Translations under genes and position numbers: made by a program
Assembly: GCF_002575655.3 (NCBI RefSeq)
Contig: NC_053037.3
Coordinates: forward strand, 451,267,793-451,331,792
DNA length: 64,000 nt
Direction: 5' to 3'
Source: Aegilops tauschii subsp. strangulata
Taxonomy: Eukaryota > Streptophyta > Magnoliopsida > Poales > Poaceae
The notes under the pieces: model-generated
Databases searched by the model: none
What the model saw: only the letters and a program-made list of their open reading frames with translations
What the model was told of the DNA's origin: nothing
In this document: positions 46,349-57,434 of the stretch, one piece after another
How positions within the stretch are numbered: position 1 is the first letter of the stretch
Layout of the letters: each line of letters opens with the position of its first letter

Positions 46349-46649
46349 TAAGAGATCAACTAGTTCTAGCCATCTATCAAACAAAACCACGTCCACAAAT
46401 CTCATGGAAGTAAGACACGGTGTGGCACAATCCCAAATATGCACAACAGAAACATGTTGTTTGCAAATCTAAAATATCTCCCATCATTGTGTTTTAAGGC
46501 GACAACCCCCTAGCAAAATATCATGCTAGGCAATTATAAAATAACCATTTTCCAATCTTCCATTTATAAAAATATCCTAAGGCAGAAATGGCCCAATTAG
46601 ACATTTCTAAAGGAGGACCAACCTCATTTTAGACCAAGGTATATCACTG
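46349..46649. other. intergenic stretch without recognised feature
   Basis: AT-rich, no convincing frame or repeat seen. It separates the Harbinger end from a small hairpin element. Confidence 0.5.
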
Positions 46650-46805
46650 AAAAAAATAGCGTAGCCACGCTATAGCGTACTGAGAATTGCCTCGCTAAAT
46701 ATATCGGTGTACAAAGTCTCGCTAATAGCACGCTATAGCGCGATATATCACGTTAATAGCATATTTTGAGGCCGGCGCTATTTTGCTGTAGCGCGCTATT
46801 TTTTT
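46650..46805. mobile_element. small hairpin MITE built on GCTATAGCG
   Basis: About 155 bp, beginning AAAAAAATAGCG and ending GCGCGCTATTTTTTT, so the ends are inverted repeats. The inside is full of CGCTATAGCG-like palindromes (near 46670, 46738 and 46790). No coding capacity; superfamily not assigned. Confidence 0.6.
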
Positions 46806-46810
46806 CCTCG

Positions 46811-47763
46811 GAGCATCTACAGCCGGACTTGGCAAATCCAGCCCCCAAATGCCCGAGGACGCGCCCGGGCGCGTCCGCGGGCACTGACCGGTCATGCCTC
46901 AAATTTCCACACAGTTGCAGACGGACATCTAAATACTAAATTCTCATATCCATACAAAGACATGCAAACTAAAAGACTCCAGGATGGCCTGCTGCTCCTC
47001 CATCTCGTCAGACTGGGCGATGGCGAACTCCGCCTCCGCCCGCTCCATGTTGAAGCCCGACAGCTGTTGCTCCAGCAGCTCCGGCTCCTGCTGCTCCGCC
47101 TCCTCCTCCTCTTTCTCTTGGCTACTCCTCCTCCTCTTCCCTCGGCTGCTCCTCCTCCTCCTTCGGCTCCGGCGAATCCGGAGGCAGCCCGACAGCAATG
47201 CGGGCGGCGCGCGGGGCTCGCCTCGCCCGGATCTCCTGCTGGATCTCAGCGCTGCGCTCCGGCGTCAGCATTGGTGTAGTAGGTAATCTTGCTCCAGACC
47301 ATGGTGGAGTGCCGGAGCGTGGACGGAGCGTCGGACCGTGGGCAGAGCGCCGGAGCGGGAGAGGGAGGAGGTGCATGGGCTCGGACTGGCGGCGCGGAGA
47401 GGGGGGAGGTGGATGCGTTAGGGTTGTTGAACGCCGACCGACTTAAATAGCCGGATTTGGTCCTGGGCGGCGAGCCGGAGCGGCGCCACGCGATGTTCAC
47501 ACCGAGGCGATGGACGCGGCGTCCTTCGGGCCGCCAGGTTTTCGGGCGTTTCCCCATGGGACCCCTTCGTCAGTCCGACGTGGCGGGCATGCCCGGGCGC
47601 CCCATATCCGCCCCATATTTGGGCTGGATATGGGATGCCGGTCAGCCCAGGCGTATGAGGCCCGTTTAAGGCGTCCGTCTGGATAAAAAACGTGACCGGT
47701 CAGTGACCGGGCGGCCTGCCCGCACGTATGAGGCGGGTTTAAGGCACCCGGCTGTAGATGCTC
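46811..47763 (-). mobile_element. DNA transposon with 16-bp inverted repeats (Harbinger-like remnant)
   Basis: 953 bp bounded by GAGCATCTACAGCCGG at 46811 and its reverse complement CCGGCTGTAGATGCTC ending at 47763. Inside, on the minus strand, are two overlapping frames: 47376-47122 (GARLPTTPMLTPERSAEIQQ) and 47198-46944 (acidic run, then MERAEAEFAIAQSDEMEEQQ). The second resembles the C-terminal part of the companion (Myb/NAM-associated) ORF of plant Harbinger elements, as I recall it. They sit in different frames, so the gene is broken. It lies close to the SUVH gene's 5' side. Confidence 0.6.
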
Positions 47764-48197
47764 TCAGTACCATATTTGAAGTCAAGAAAATTCTGCCAAT
47801 TCTTATCACCACCCAAAAAATATCGTTTACCCCAAGAAGCTAACATGCCAAATTTGGTCATCACGAAACTGGGGAGTATTGTACATAAATCCGTTGGGGA
47901 TGCTCTAAAAACACAGGACGCGCGAAAAGCAAGCAAAGCCGTTCACTGTTGCGTACCATCGCATCTGAAGCGTTGGTTCTCTGATCCGACGGTCGAGAGG
48001 AAGCCCTTGGCGACCCTCCGCCGCGCCTCTCGGGCACTACTTAGTGGGACAGGCCGAGAGCAGACGAACCATCCTCCCACAAACCACACTCCCCCCACCA
48101 AATTTCCCCTCCTCCTGCCCGAAGTTGAACAGAGCAGGCGCTGTCCGCCCCCATGGCTCCCTCCGTCCCCTAGAATCAGCCCCGGATAGTCGCCAAG

Positions 48198-48621
48198 GTG
48201 AGCTCTTCTCCAACCGAGGTGCGAATCTGTATCTGCGATTTTTTCGAGTGCTCTGCTGGTTCGCGGGGGCGGAGTTCGTGGGATCTCTCTCCCCCCGCCA
48301 CCCACAAAACCCCAGCTTTTGCGAGCTCGGCTGGCGGGTCACCCACCGGATTGGGGCTTGCTCGCCGGCGGCGCGTCCTAGGGTTTCCTTAAAAAATCTT
48401 GGGCATTTTTGCTGCTGCTTGCTCGATTGCCATCCGTTTGCTCGCGGAATCGATGTCGATTATCGTCTATTTTGTTTTGGTTTTTCTCCTGGTTGGTTCG
48501 ATTCTTGCATTTTGAACTACTGTGGCCCGTCAGGAAACCTAAAGTTTGAAACTTTACATTTCGACGCAGCCACGCCGACGTGCTTAGGTCATCGACACTA
48601 ACTCTGCTTTGCTTGATGCAG
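48198..48621 (+). other. candidate 5'-UTR intron of the SUVH gene
   Basis: A donor (GCCAAG|GTGAGC) at 48198 and an acceptor (TTGATGCAG|GG) ending at 48621 frame 424 bp directly before the SUVH start codon at 48645. It includes a telo-box-like CTAGGGTTT at 48378-48386. The leader exon would lie upstream, roughly 48060-48197; its start is not visible. Confidence 0.6.
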
Positions 48622-48644
48622 GGATCCAGCTGCCGCGAGTCGTC

Positions 48645-50876
48645 ATGGACCGGACATCGAATTTCATGCCTACACCTGATCAGGATGTCCTGGATATCCA
48701 GCCCCTGAGGACTTTGGCTCCGATGTTCCCTGCGCCCCTGGGGGTCAACACGTTTAACGTGCCCAACACCACCCCACCATTGATATTTGTCACTTCAGCT
48801 GGGCAGTTTCCAGGGGGGTTTGGTGCTCCCGGCCATCCTGCTTTCAGGTCATTCGCCGCCGCTTTCGGTGCTCAAGATGCTTATGGAGGGCAGCCTGCCT
48901 CTTCCCGTGGCCAGGATGCCGGTAGAGGGCAACCTGCATCTTCTCGTGGCCAGGATGCCGGTGGAGGCCAGGCTACCACCTTTGCTGATAAGTACGCTGC
49001 TAATGGAGGCCAGACTGCTGCTAATGGGGCTACAAACCTTGGCGCCAGCGCTGACAGCCCAATTGATGTCATCCCTATATCAGCTTACAGGCCGACACCG
49101 CCACCTGTTATACCACTGGACGACGATGACGATGACAATGAGCATTTCACTAGCAACCAGACGTCAGCATCTGGGCGGAAGATCAAGAGGCCGTCCCACC
49201 TAAGTGGATATAAGATGAGCGGCGGTTTGGGCAGTGATGACAACAATGGTGTGAAGACCAAACGCAACAAGACCTCTCACAGGAAGGCTGGTGCTGGCAA
49301 TGAGTTTACCTCGGTGCCCCTTTCATCCAGCAATCCCAGGGAGGCTGTGGAAGAGGTTCTCATGAACTTCGAGGCCCTGCGGCGTAGACATCTTCAGTTG
49401 GATGTGGCACAAGAGAGTACCAAACGCCCAGACCTTAAGGTTGGTGCCGTGATGCTGGCCCATAATCTTAGGGCTAACATCGCGAGGAGGATTGGAGTTG
49501 TTCCTGGAATTGAAATAGGGGATATTTTCTACTTCAGGATGGAGCTATGCATTATTGGCTTGCATGCTCCTACCATGGCTGGAATTGATTATATGACCCA
49601 CACATTTGGTGATAAGGGTGATGATTCTGTAGCAATATGTATTGTCGCTGCAGGTGTTTATGAGAATGAAGATGATGCTACAGACACACTAGTCTACAGC
49701 GGTTCAGGAGGTAGTAGCAAGAACAATGAGGAGATGCATGACCAGAAGCTTGAGAGGGGTAACCTTGCTCTTCAGATGAGCCTGTCGAGAAAGAATGTGA
49801 TCCGGGTTGTACGGGGATTTAAAGATCCAGGTTGCTTGGGTGGGAAGGTTTATATGTATGATGGCCTCTATAAGATCCATGAGTCCTGGAAGGAGAGAAC
49901 AAAGACTGGGATCCAGTGCTTCAAGTACAAGCTGCTGCGGGAGCCAGGACAACCCGAGGGAATGTCAATCTGGAAGATGTCCCGGAAATGGGTAGAGAAT
50001 CCAGCAACTAGAGGCAGAGTTCTACACCCTGATCTATCATCTGGTACTGAAAATCTTCCAGTGTGTCTTGTCAATGATATTGACAGTGAGAAAGGACCAG
50101 GCCTTTTCACCTATATTACTCAGGTCAAGTACCCAAAGCCACTAAGTTCCATGAAACCATTACAGGGTTGTTCATGCCTCAATGCTTGTCTGCCCAGTGA
50201 TACCGATTGTGGTTGTGCAGAGTTTAATGGAGGTAATTTACCTTACAGTTCAACAGGATTGCTTGTATGCCGCAAGAATAGGCTATATGAATGTGGTGAA
50301 TCTTGCCAGTGTTCAGTTAACTGCCGTAACAGGGTGACACAGAAGGGGATTAGGGTTCACTTTGAGATCTTTAGGACAGGAAATCGAGGCTGGGGTCTTC
50401 GTTCATGGGACCCTATACGGGCTGGCTCATTTATCTGTGAGTATGTTGGCGAGGTTATTGATGAGAGTAAACTGAATTTGAATGGTGAAGATGATTACCT
50501 TTTTCAGACTGTGTCCCCTTGTGAGAAGACATTAAAATGGAATTATGTACCTGAACTGATGGGGGAGCAAATCACAAATAATTCAGATGATACTTTTGAG
50601 CCACTGCCCATCAAGATAAGTGCAAAGAAAATGGGAAACGTCTCACGTTTCATGAACCATAGTTGTTCCCCTAACGCCTTCTGGCAGCCAGTTCAGTTTG
50701 ACCATGGAGATGATGGTCACCCACATATCATGTTCTTTGCACTGAAGCACATCCCTCCCATGACAGAGCTGACGTACGACTATGGTGATATTGGAGCTGA
50801 TTCTAGTGGTATAGGTTCTCCTGGAGCTAAGAGATGCCTTTGTGGATCCTCAAATTGCCGGGGCTATTTCTGCTGA
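48645..50876 (+). CDS. SUVH1/3-like histone H3-K9 methyltransferase family protein
   Basis: 743 residues in a single coding exon. The start chosen is MDRTSNFMPTPDQDVLDIQP, directly after the 5'-UTR acceptor; upstream in-frame codons lie in the intron. The N-terminal VLDIQPLRTLAPMFP and the Pro/Gly-rich segment resemble Arabidopsis SUVH1/SUVH3, and there is a two-copy QPASSRGQDAG repeat. Then come the YDG/SRA domain (about 285-430; PGIEIGDIFYFR, MAGIDYM, YDGLY), pre-SET cysteines (from about 507, GCSCLNACLP), SET (about 566-718, RGWGLRSWDPIRAGSFIC, RFMNHSCSPN, ELTYDYG) and post-SET CLCGSSNCRG. Catalytic NHSC and post-SET cysteines are intact, so methyltransferase activity is plausible. In Arabidopsis SUVH1/3 bind methylated DNA and support expression of genes near it; the same role here is inference. 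Nuclear. Confidence 0.95.
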   Translation: MDRTSNFMPTPDQDVLDIQPLRTLAPMFPAPLGVNTFNVPNTTPPLIFVTSAGQFPGGFGAPGHPAFRSFAAAFGAQDAYGGQPASSRGQDAGRGQPASSRGQDAGGGQATTFADKYAANGGQTAANGATNLGASADSPIDVIPISAYRPTPPPVIPLDDDDDDNEHFTSNQTSASGRKIKRPSHLSGYKMSGGLGSDDNNGVKTKRNKTSHRKAGAGNEFTSVPLSSSNPREAVEEVLMNFEALRRRHLQLDVAQESTKRPDLKVGAVMLAHNLRANIARRIGVVPGIEIGDIFYFRMELCIIGLHAPTMAGIDYMTHTFGDKGDDSVAICIVAAGVYENEDDATDTLVYSGSGGSSKNNEEMHDQKLERGNLALQMSLSRKNVIRVVRGFKDPGCLGGKVYMYDGLYKIHESWKERTKTGIQCFKYKLLREPGQPEGMSIWKMSRKWVENPATRGRVLHPDLSSGTENLPVCLVNDIDSEKGPGLFTYITQVKYPKPLSSMKPLQGCSCLNACLPSDTDCGCAEFNGGNLPYSSTGLLVCRKNRLYECGESCQCSVNCRNRVTQKGIRVHFEIFRTGNRGWGLRSWDPIRAGSFICEYVGEVIDESKLNLNGEDDYLFQTVSPCEKTLKWNYVPELMGEQITNNSDDTFEPLPIKISAKKMGNVSRFMNHSCSPNAFWQPVQFDHGDDGHPHIMFFALKHIPPMTELTYDYGDIGADSSGIGSPGAKRCLCGSSNCRGYFC

Positions 50877-51780
50877 TTATGGAAGATGTGCATTCTGCTT
50901 ATCAACATGCCAATCTATCTGTTAGGTAAAAACAGTCTTCACCTGAATGCCATTCTCAGCATTGAGCATCATGCATACATCTAACTACTCCTTTGCGGTT
51001 GGACATCCCTGCTTGTCATGCATATTTACAGGCATCTGGTTTGTATTCGATAAGCAAGCAATTTGTGCTGATAAACACTAGTTGGATATTAGTTTTTTAT
51101 CTTCGCTGTAGCTGTAATACTTGTGCTTCCACAGAAACTGTGTTAAGTGTTACATATAGGAATATAGGAATGCATACAAGAACAATGTTATTCCTGTTCA
51201 GTGTCTTACGAAATTCTCAGCTTCTCTGTTAAGAACGAACAATGTAATTCCTGTCTAGTGTCCTGAGAAATTTCAGCTTCTCTGTTAAGAACTCTAGACA
51301 TTTCATGGTTTAGTTGTTCTTGCTACAAATAATTTTGGGTCAGGTATTTATGATAATATGTTGATGTATTTCATATCCTGCATGGGATTTCTCTATTAAC
51401 AAATTCTTACACCATAAACTTGGAACTGTTGCTTTACTTGTGTAATAATAGTTTCTGATGTTTGTAAACTAGCCCACTTCGACTTTCTGTGAACCTAACT
51501 TGTGCTGGTCTTTTGCAGATCATTTTTTGGCCGTTCTGGTGGTACCTAGAAGAAGGGAAGTGTGCTGAAGTCTGACAGAGGTAGGAGCGTCTCAAATTGC
51601 TCCCCTCATGACTGCGCCGTAGTGGAGATAGTAGACTTATGTCAAGCTCTGCAATGCCCATTGTCACACAAGGACAAAGTAGCTTCTTGTGATTCTGTGA
51701 CCGTAGGCCTTGTGAGGTCAATTTTGTATGATAACCTTAGTATTTTGGTCAAGTCGAACCAAAACTCTTAGCGGCCAATA
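50877..51780 (+). other. SUVH 3' region with candidate 3'-UTR intron
   Basis: No second gene. A donor TGTTAG|GTAAAA at 50926 and an acceptor TTTTGCAG|AT ending at 51518 could define an intron within the 3' UTR. The following exon-like part runs to about 51770. Introns in SUVH untranslated regions are common in plants; here it is only predicted. Confidence 0.45.
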
Positions 51781-51804
51781 TGCCTATTGCGCCGTTGCCA
51801 AGTA

Positions 51805-51917
51805 CTCCCTCCGTCCGGAAATACTTGTCGGAGAAATGGGTGTATCTAGACGTATTTTAGTTCTAGTTGCATCCATTTTTATCTATTTAGGTGACGAGTA
51901 ATTTTGGACGGAGGGAG
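51805..51917. mobile_element. Stowaway-type MITE, 113 bp
   Basis: CTCCCTCCGTCC at the left and GGACGGAGGGAG at the right, flanked by TA on both sides. This is the classic Stowaway (Tc1/Mariner-derived) structure of Triticeae, lying at the 3' end of the SUVH gene. Confidence 0.92.
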
Positions 51918-51990
51918 TATATTCAGACCAGTGGGCTGGCTTTAAAGTCTTGAATTTCCTGCCAAAGTTGTTCTATGTTGAGTTCTGTTT

Positions 51991-52131
51991 GGATTTATAT
52001 GCTACAAAAGTTATACCGTTGAATCTTCACATTCAAAAGAAGTTTTCAATGGCATAACTTTTGTAGCATATAACTCATATTTTGTTGATCAAATTCACGG
52101 TCAGAGACCTCATAAACCCAAACGGAGGGAG
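51991..52131. mobile_element. Stowaway-like MITE fragment with internal hairpin
   Basis: The right end is AACGGAGGGAG next to TA. Inside is a perfect 17-bp inverted repeat, TATGCTACAAAAGTTAT (51998-52014) and its complement (52054-52070), 39 bp apart. The left terminus is not clear, so the exact start is approximate. Confidence 0.7.
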
Positions 52132-52255
52132 TAGAATAGGTTGGAATCTATGTGGTATGCATTGCCACTTTGCCAGTTCTGAGGAAATTCCCCGATAATT
52201 GCTTTCTAATGTTTACAGTAATAACTAAAGAGGTCTCTGGGCTATGAATAAGGTA

Positions 52256-52456
52256 CTCCCTCTGCCCCAAAATGTAAGACAATTTTTAGGCTTAGGCCGC
52301 GCTTGGCATCGGTGTAATTGAATACAGGTGTATTATTCTTACAAGTGTAACTTACCGGCCAACAGCTATTTCCGGCCGGAAAATCAAAACGGCGGGCGGA
52401 GGTCTGTAAGTTTTATACGGGTGTATCTGGAATGAGAACATTTTGGGACAGAGGGA
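52256..52456. mobile_element. Stowaway-type MITE, about 200 bp
   Basis: Left end CTCCCTCTGCCCCAAAATGT after TA; right end ACATTTTGGGACAGAGGGA. The GC-rich middle (about 52300-52430) is unlike the usual AT-rich interior and may be a second small insertion. Confidence 0.7.
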
Positions 52457-52683
52457 CACACCAGGATCTTTAGGCCTCAGGCCTTTGGCCATAAAAGCGA
52501 TGTAGCACACTGCATATCTTAAAATTCTTAATTCTCCAACTGGAGCATCACTTACAAACTAACGCTTGATTTTTCAAGTACAATTTACAAGGGAGTGTAA
52601 CAGCTGTGCAAAACTCATGCCAATGACAGGTAGAGAAGAGCTACCGCGATACGTGAACTGGAAAATACAAAGAAAAAGCTGGT

Positions 52684-55600
52684 TCAGAGCATCCTCGTAG
52701 TGTTCCCGACTCTACACTCACATGTGCATACGCTTCTTGATTCTCTGACCACGCGCCGCGACCGCTGAATATGCAACTTGATGTTCACCAGCTTGCCAGC
52801 AATCTGCATTTCGGGCATGGAACGGATAAACTGTTATAGCGAAGATTACTGTATCTCTGAAGTCCCAACATTTACACAAGGAACAAAACTGCAGATAAAT
52901 TAATTGGCCTTAAAGTGTTTGGCTCACAACATTGAACCGATGTAGAAGCAAAAACACTTCTATTTCGCAAGTATGATAGGCTGAACAACTCTAGAAGAAT
53001 GTCCGGGAATTACCATTCTCCATGTAAGGTCTTCTGGTCCAAGGGGCTGAGCAGGACTTGAATATAGAAAATGCCTCGAGTACTGTCAATGCACCACGAG
53101 TAAAAATAGTCAAGAAGATGGGTCTTTCAAGAAACTTAAGGGTATATTTGGTCGGTGCCCAAAATCACCAATATTGGCAATGCCCATAACAACTAACTAG
53201 CGCACTCTAGTTCATTTTTCTTGGCAACATTGTTCAAATCATGGGCAAGCATAACCTTCACTGCAATTTTGGCTAGCCAAACTTTTGGTAGGCTGAACTT
53301 GGGTTCAAACCAAGCATACCCTTAAATCGTATTTAGGTTTTAAATAAGAGCAAACCTTGAGAAGATTGGATTGCATCTCCCTAACTCTTTGGGCATCAAT
53401 GCCTCTTAGGTACTTCACCAGCCAGCCAGGTTGCACAGCATCAGTTGATGAAACAAACAATGCTATCTGCACAATGAAGTAACAGGCCATTATTTCGCAG
53501 TTCACACTACAAAAACTTGTGTTCTCCAAATGCAGCAGACCAATGCCGATGACCAATGGTGTGGCAAAAATACATAATCATCATGCTACAATATATAATA
53601 AAAATTAAATCTTGATGGGATGTAATATATGCATCTCCAACAGACTGCATGTATAAGCTTTTCGTGCATGCCCACACATGTGCACATCTATATACACATC
53701 TTTACTATAGTTTACAATTGATTGATATTGCTCATGCACCATTTTTATAATTCATAGTGACCGATATCACCAACGCGTCTTCCAGTTTATCTCACAGTGC
53801 AAGTATATATAGAAAATAAATAATCCTTAGGTACATTAATTTCATAGATACCGTGCCAATTTTTACACAAGCTTCAGAAACACTATTCATACAGAGAAAT
53901 TGGTATATGTCAAAAGATAGGTATCACTAATTCTACAACTGTCAGTGTCATTGAAGTATAGAGCCCAGTCCTGTCCATTGGCAACTATGCAACTATAGTT
54001 CGCATGTTACTTGTTAGTAACTCAGTGATATGGATATATTTGTTTGTTATTCATGAGATTCAACTAGAAAAATATCCTAATTTTTTCATGTAACAGGTAA
54101 AGTTTTGGAGCTCCAGTAAGATATATCAACGGCCTTTGTGAACCTTCATGCTTCAAATTATGGAGAATGGTAAGGCATGTTGTAGAACCATGGGTCAACT
54201 ATACCTTGCTGTAGTCAAGTATTCCTTCAAAAGGAAGCTCTAGCTCATCGCTGATTATAACTGGGATACATCCACTAACAATTGCATCAAACAGGCGAGC
54301 AGAAGATGGAGTGTCCCCAGCAGGATTCAAGCAAAAGAGAGACTTGCGCATGCCAGTCTGAGCTGCTACTTTCCCCTTGGCGCCAGCAGACCCTTCTTCT
54401 ATAATTATGTCTTCTATACTTTGTAATTCTGTCACAAGCTTACTGCGTATCTTCCCACCCTAACAAGGTCAACAAGATGGAAGATCAAAAGGCAAATAAA
54501 ACAACAAAAAGTAGAAATATGACACGCATATATAGATCTGATTTTGTCAAAAGCTTGAAATAGTAGCAAGAAACTTACAGCATTTCTTTTAAGTCTTCCT
54601 CGGAAAAACAGCAACGTACTTCTTTTAGATTGAGTTTCTGACACACACTTATAATCACAAAGGTCAACATTTGGGACATATGGAAGGATAACATCCTTTT
54701 CCAGATAAACTTGCCCAGGTTTATACCTGATATAAGGTGGAAACATGAGTTGTGTTGCTCAACTGATGTATGCAAGCAGCATAGAGGCAACGTGGCGATC
54801 AATGAATGAATGAAGACCATACCAGTTCCCAGTAGAATCCATATCAGGTAGAAGCCATATTGCTTTCTTCACAAACCTTCGGACTGACTTAAAAGACCAT
54901 GGGTGATGAACAGGAATAACATGATCTCTGCCTTCTGAACGTTGCCAAGCAGGTTGATCAGTCACCCACTTCAAAGCTTCCTAATTACAGGGAAGTAATG
55001 GTAAGATCATCTTGGATACAAATAGGGATGAACAGAACAATTAATAACTTGTAATCTAGACAGAGAGTTAGATATTCCCTACAGTCAGGTGAACCCCCCA
55101 AAAAAACATTACAGATAGTCATAGAATATTGAGTTCAATCTATAGAGTGTGTTACTATGATTTCTGGTCTGACTGCAGAAACAAATTAAATTTTCTTAAT
55201 AATTGATGTCAGGTTGATAGCATGAAGAATCAAAGTTTAGCTTGGTCATATGCATGTCCTACAACAAATACTAGCTAAAAAATTAAACCTTGGGAAATGC
55301 TCGCACACCCTATAAAGTGCCTTGCATTCTTGTTTCTCCAGCAAGAAGTAACTGATTGTTGTGAAAAATGGCACGTAGAAAATGTCTGCTTCTTCTTGCT
55401 GCTCAACCCTGATAACATTCTTCAGAAGTCTTTGTGATTCAGGAGCAATGAGATCCGCCCACAGCCAGTAGTCAATAGAATGCTGCATATGCGAATGGAG
55501 ATAAATTCAGACAGTAAAACAAAACAAATTGCAAGTTCCAAATTCATAGTGCTGCAATATTACTTAGCATACAGATATTTAACAAAACCGTGTTGGAAAA

Positions 55601-56892
55601 CTGACGTATTAAATTGTCATATGCAGAGGTGGTAGATCTAAACACGCAGTAAACAGACCATTCCTATCCCAGCCAGTATTAGTACATGCTATTCCAGTTC
55701 AACCATTTCCCGCTATATGCAAACAGGCAAGAAGTAAACTATTTACAATTTATTAATGCATTCCAGCAAGAGTTTTATGATCTCAAAGAGATCAAAAGAA
55801 CATCAGCAAACGATACACATCCTTATGTTTGTTGAATCTTGTAATAATTACAAGTGCTATGTGCCATCTTATTCAATTACCCCTCTCCCCTTCTGTTGTA
55901 TCTCACATGCTTTAGACAAACTAGTCTACATAATCAATATAACAAAACACTTCAAAGCTGTAGCAACCTAAATATTTTACATAAAGTCACAAACAGATGC
56001 AAGTCCAAAATCTTCAATCTCTCTGTTCAAGCTGTAAAATCAAATTGCTACATAGAAAAAAACTACTTTATATCAGATCCAGTCCAGAAGCGTATGTGCC
56101 TCATTGGTATAGCTTTGCAGCATTGGGTCACAAGAATACCACAGGTACCCAGAGCTGCTACAGTGGATCAGCACAAAATATTTCTATGAGATCCAACACA
56201 CTAACATGCAGCTCATTTCAGGAGCACTTGAAATCTCCCGAAAGCACCAGAGCACAGATTTATCACAGAGGAATATAGCAATGCAGCATTACTACTAATG
56301 CTCGACTTTCAGCCAGCAAGCAATCAAATGCCCCACACTCTACAAACTAAGTGCTGTCTACCACCAAATCTGGGAACAAGGAGATCTCGTGGCATCAAAA
56401 TAAAGCGACACTAGATGATACAAATCGATCTCACCGCTCGCCCACCTGCTCGATGAGCCTGTGCACGGGGCTCCCGTTGGAGGTGAGGTTGGTGGTGTCG
56501 CGGTACGAGTCCCTGAACAGCCTGAGCAGGTCGTAGGTGAACTTGCGTGGCATCTCGTACACGTAGACCCTTAGCGGCGCCGGCCACGCGCCCCGTGGGT
56601 CCCCGTACAGCCGGGCCTCCTCCTCCCTCCGGATCGCGGCGTCGAGGTCCCCGGGCGCCGCGGAGGAGGCGGCGGGGCGGTGCGGGGAGTCGAGGAAGCG
56701 GTCGAGGGAGGCGACGAAGGAGGTGGTAGCGCTGCTAGGGTTGGGGAGCGGGCCGGCGACGGGGCGCGGCGGCGAGGGGGAGAGGAGGAGGAAGTAGACG
56801 GCGGAGAAGACGAGGAGGGCGCCGACGGCGAGCAGGCAGCGGGAGGAGGCGCGGCGCGCGTGCGCGAGGGAGGGGAACTGCTTCCCCGCCAT
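52684..56892 (-). CDS. GT47 exostosin-family glycosyltransferase (ARAD1-like group), eight coding exons
   Basis: Exons from 5' to 3' on the minus strand: 56892-56446, 55482-55309, 54980-54823, 54726-54579, 54459-54205, 53466-53356, 53082-53014 and 52803-52684. All introns are GT-AG, the coding length is 1482 and the product has 493 residues. MAGKQFPSLAHARRASSR is followed by a single hydrophobic segment (about 18-38), a type II Golgi signal anchor. The exostosin domain starts LRVYVYEMPRKFTYDLL, with HSIDYWLWADLI, DIFYVPFFTTISYFL, HHPWSFKSVRRF, TLLFFRGRLKRNAGGK, SLFCLNPAGDTPSSARLFDAI and CIPVIISDELELPFEGILDY. These are the family hallmarks, so it probably adds a sugar to cell-wall polysaccharide in the Golgi; the sugar cannot be told from sequence. 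Every exon is open and splices agree in phase, so it looks functional. Confidence 0.93.
53140..53321. mobile_element. Tourist-like MITE in an intron of the GT47 gene
   Basis: 182 bp with inverted ends GGGTATATTTGGT and ACCAAGCATACCC (one mismatch), flanked by TTAA on both sides. It lies in the intron between exons 6 and 7 and does not touch splice sites. Confidence 0.65.
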
Positions 56893-57434
56893 GGCTGCAG
56901 ACTGTCGAGTGGGCCGCAAGTTTTGTGTTAAGCCGAGGCTTATGGTTTGAGCACACTAGATTTTTTTTTTTTCGAGTTGAGCACATTAGATTATCAAAGC
57001 TAAAATTTGAACGACTGGAGACAGATGAATTTGGCAAACTCAATCTGGAAGTACTCCTTCAAACGGCCCCTGTGTCAAAAAAGATTTAAGAAAAAACATC
57101 CTAAAAAGCATACTGAACCTTGCTAAATTGCTATGGAAACCCTAAAGTTCAAGTATGCCTTTGCTAAATTCCAGCACAAGCACGCCAAACAGACCACCAT
57201 TGTCCAAGTTATTATGGACTCTTAAATATGTACTGCTCCATTAGCAGCAAATTAGCACCTATTGTTGTCAAAATTTCACTGCAACATGCTAACCAGTTCC
57301 TTGCAGGTTGCGAAGACACATAAACCTATCTTATCTTTGTCCTAGGGGAAACCCGAAAGGCCTATCAAAACTGGACCAAAAACCTTGCATATAATAATAT
57401 AAATCTACCAATGTACTCTATGCATTACACAGAT
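56893..57434. other. intergenic region between GT47 and NAC genes
   Basis: The GT47 promoter side and the NAC 3' side. GAGCACAYTAGATT occurs twice around a run of about twelve T (about 56949-56992). Otherwise no gene, RNA or repeat is recognised. Confidence 0.5.
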
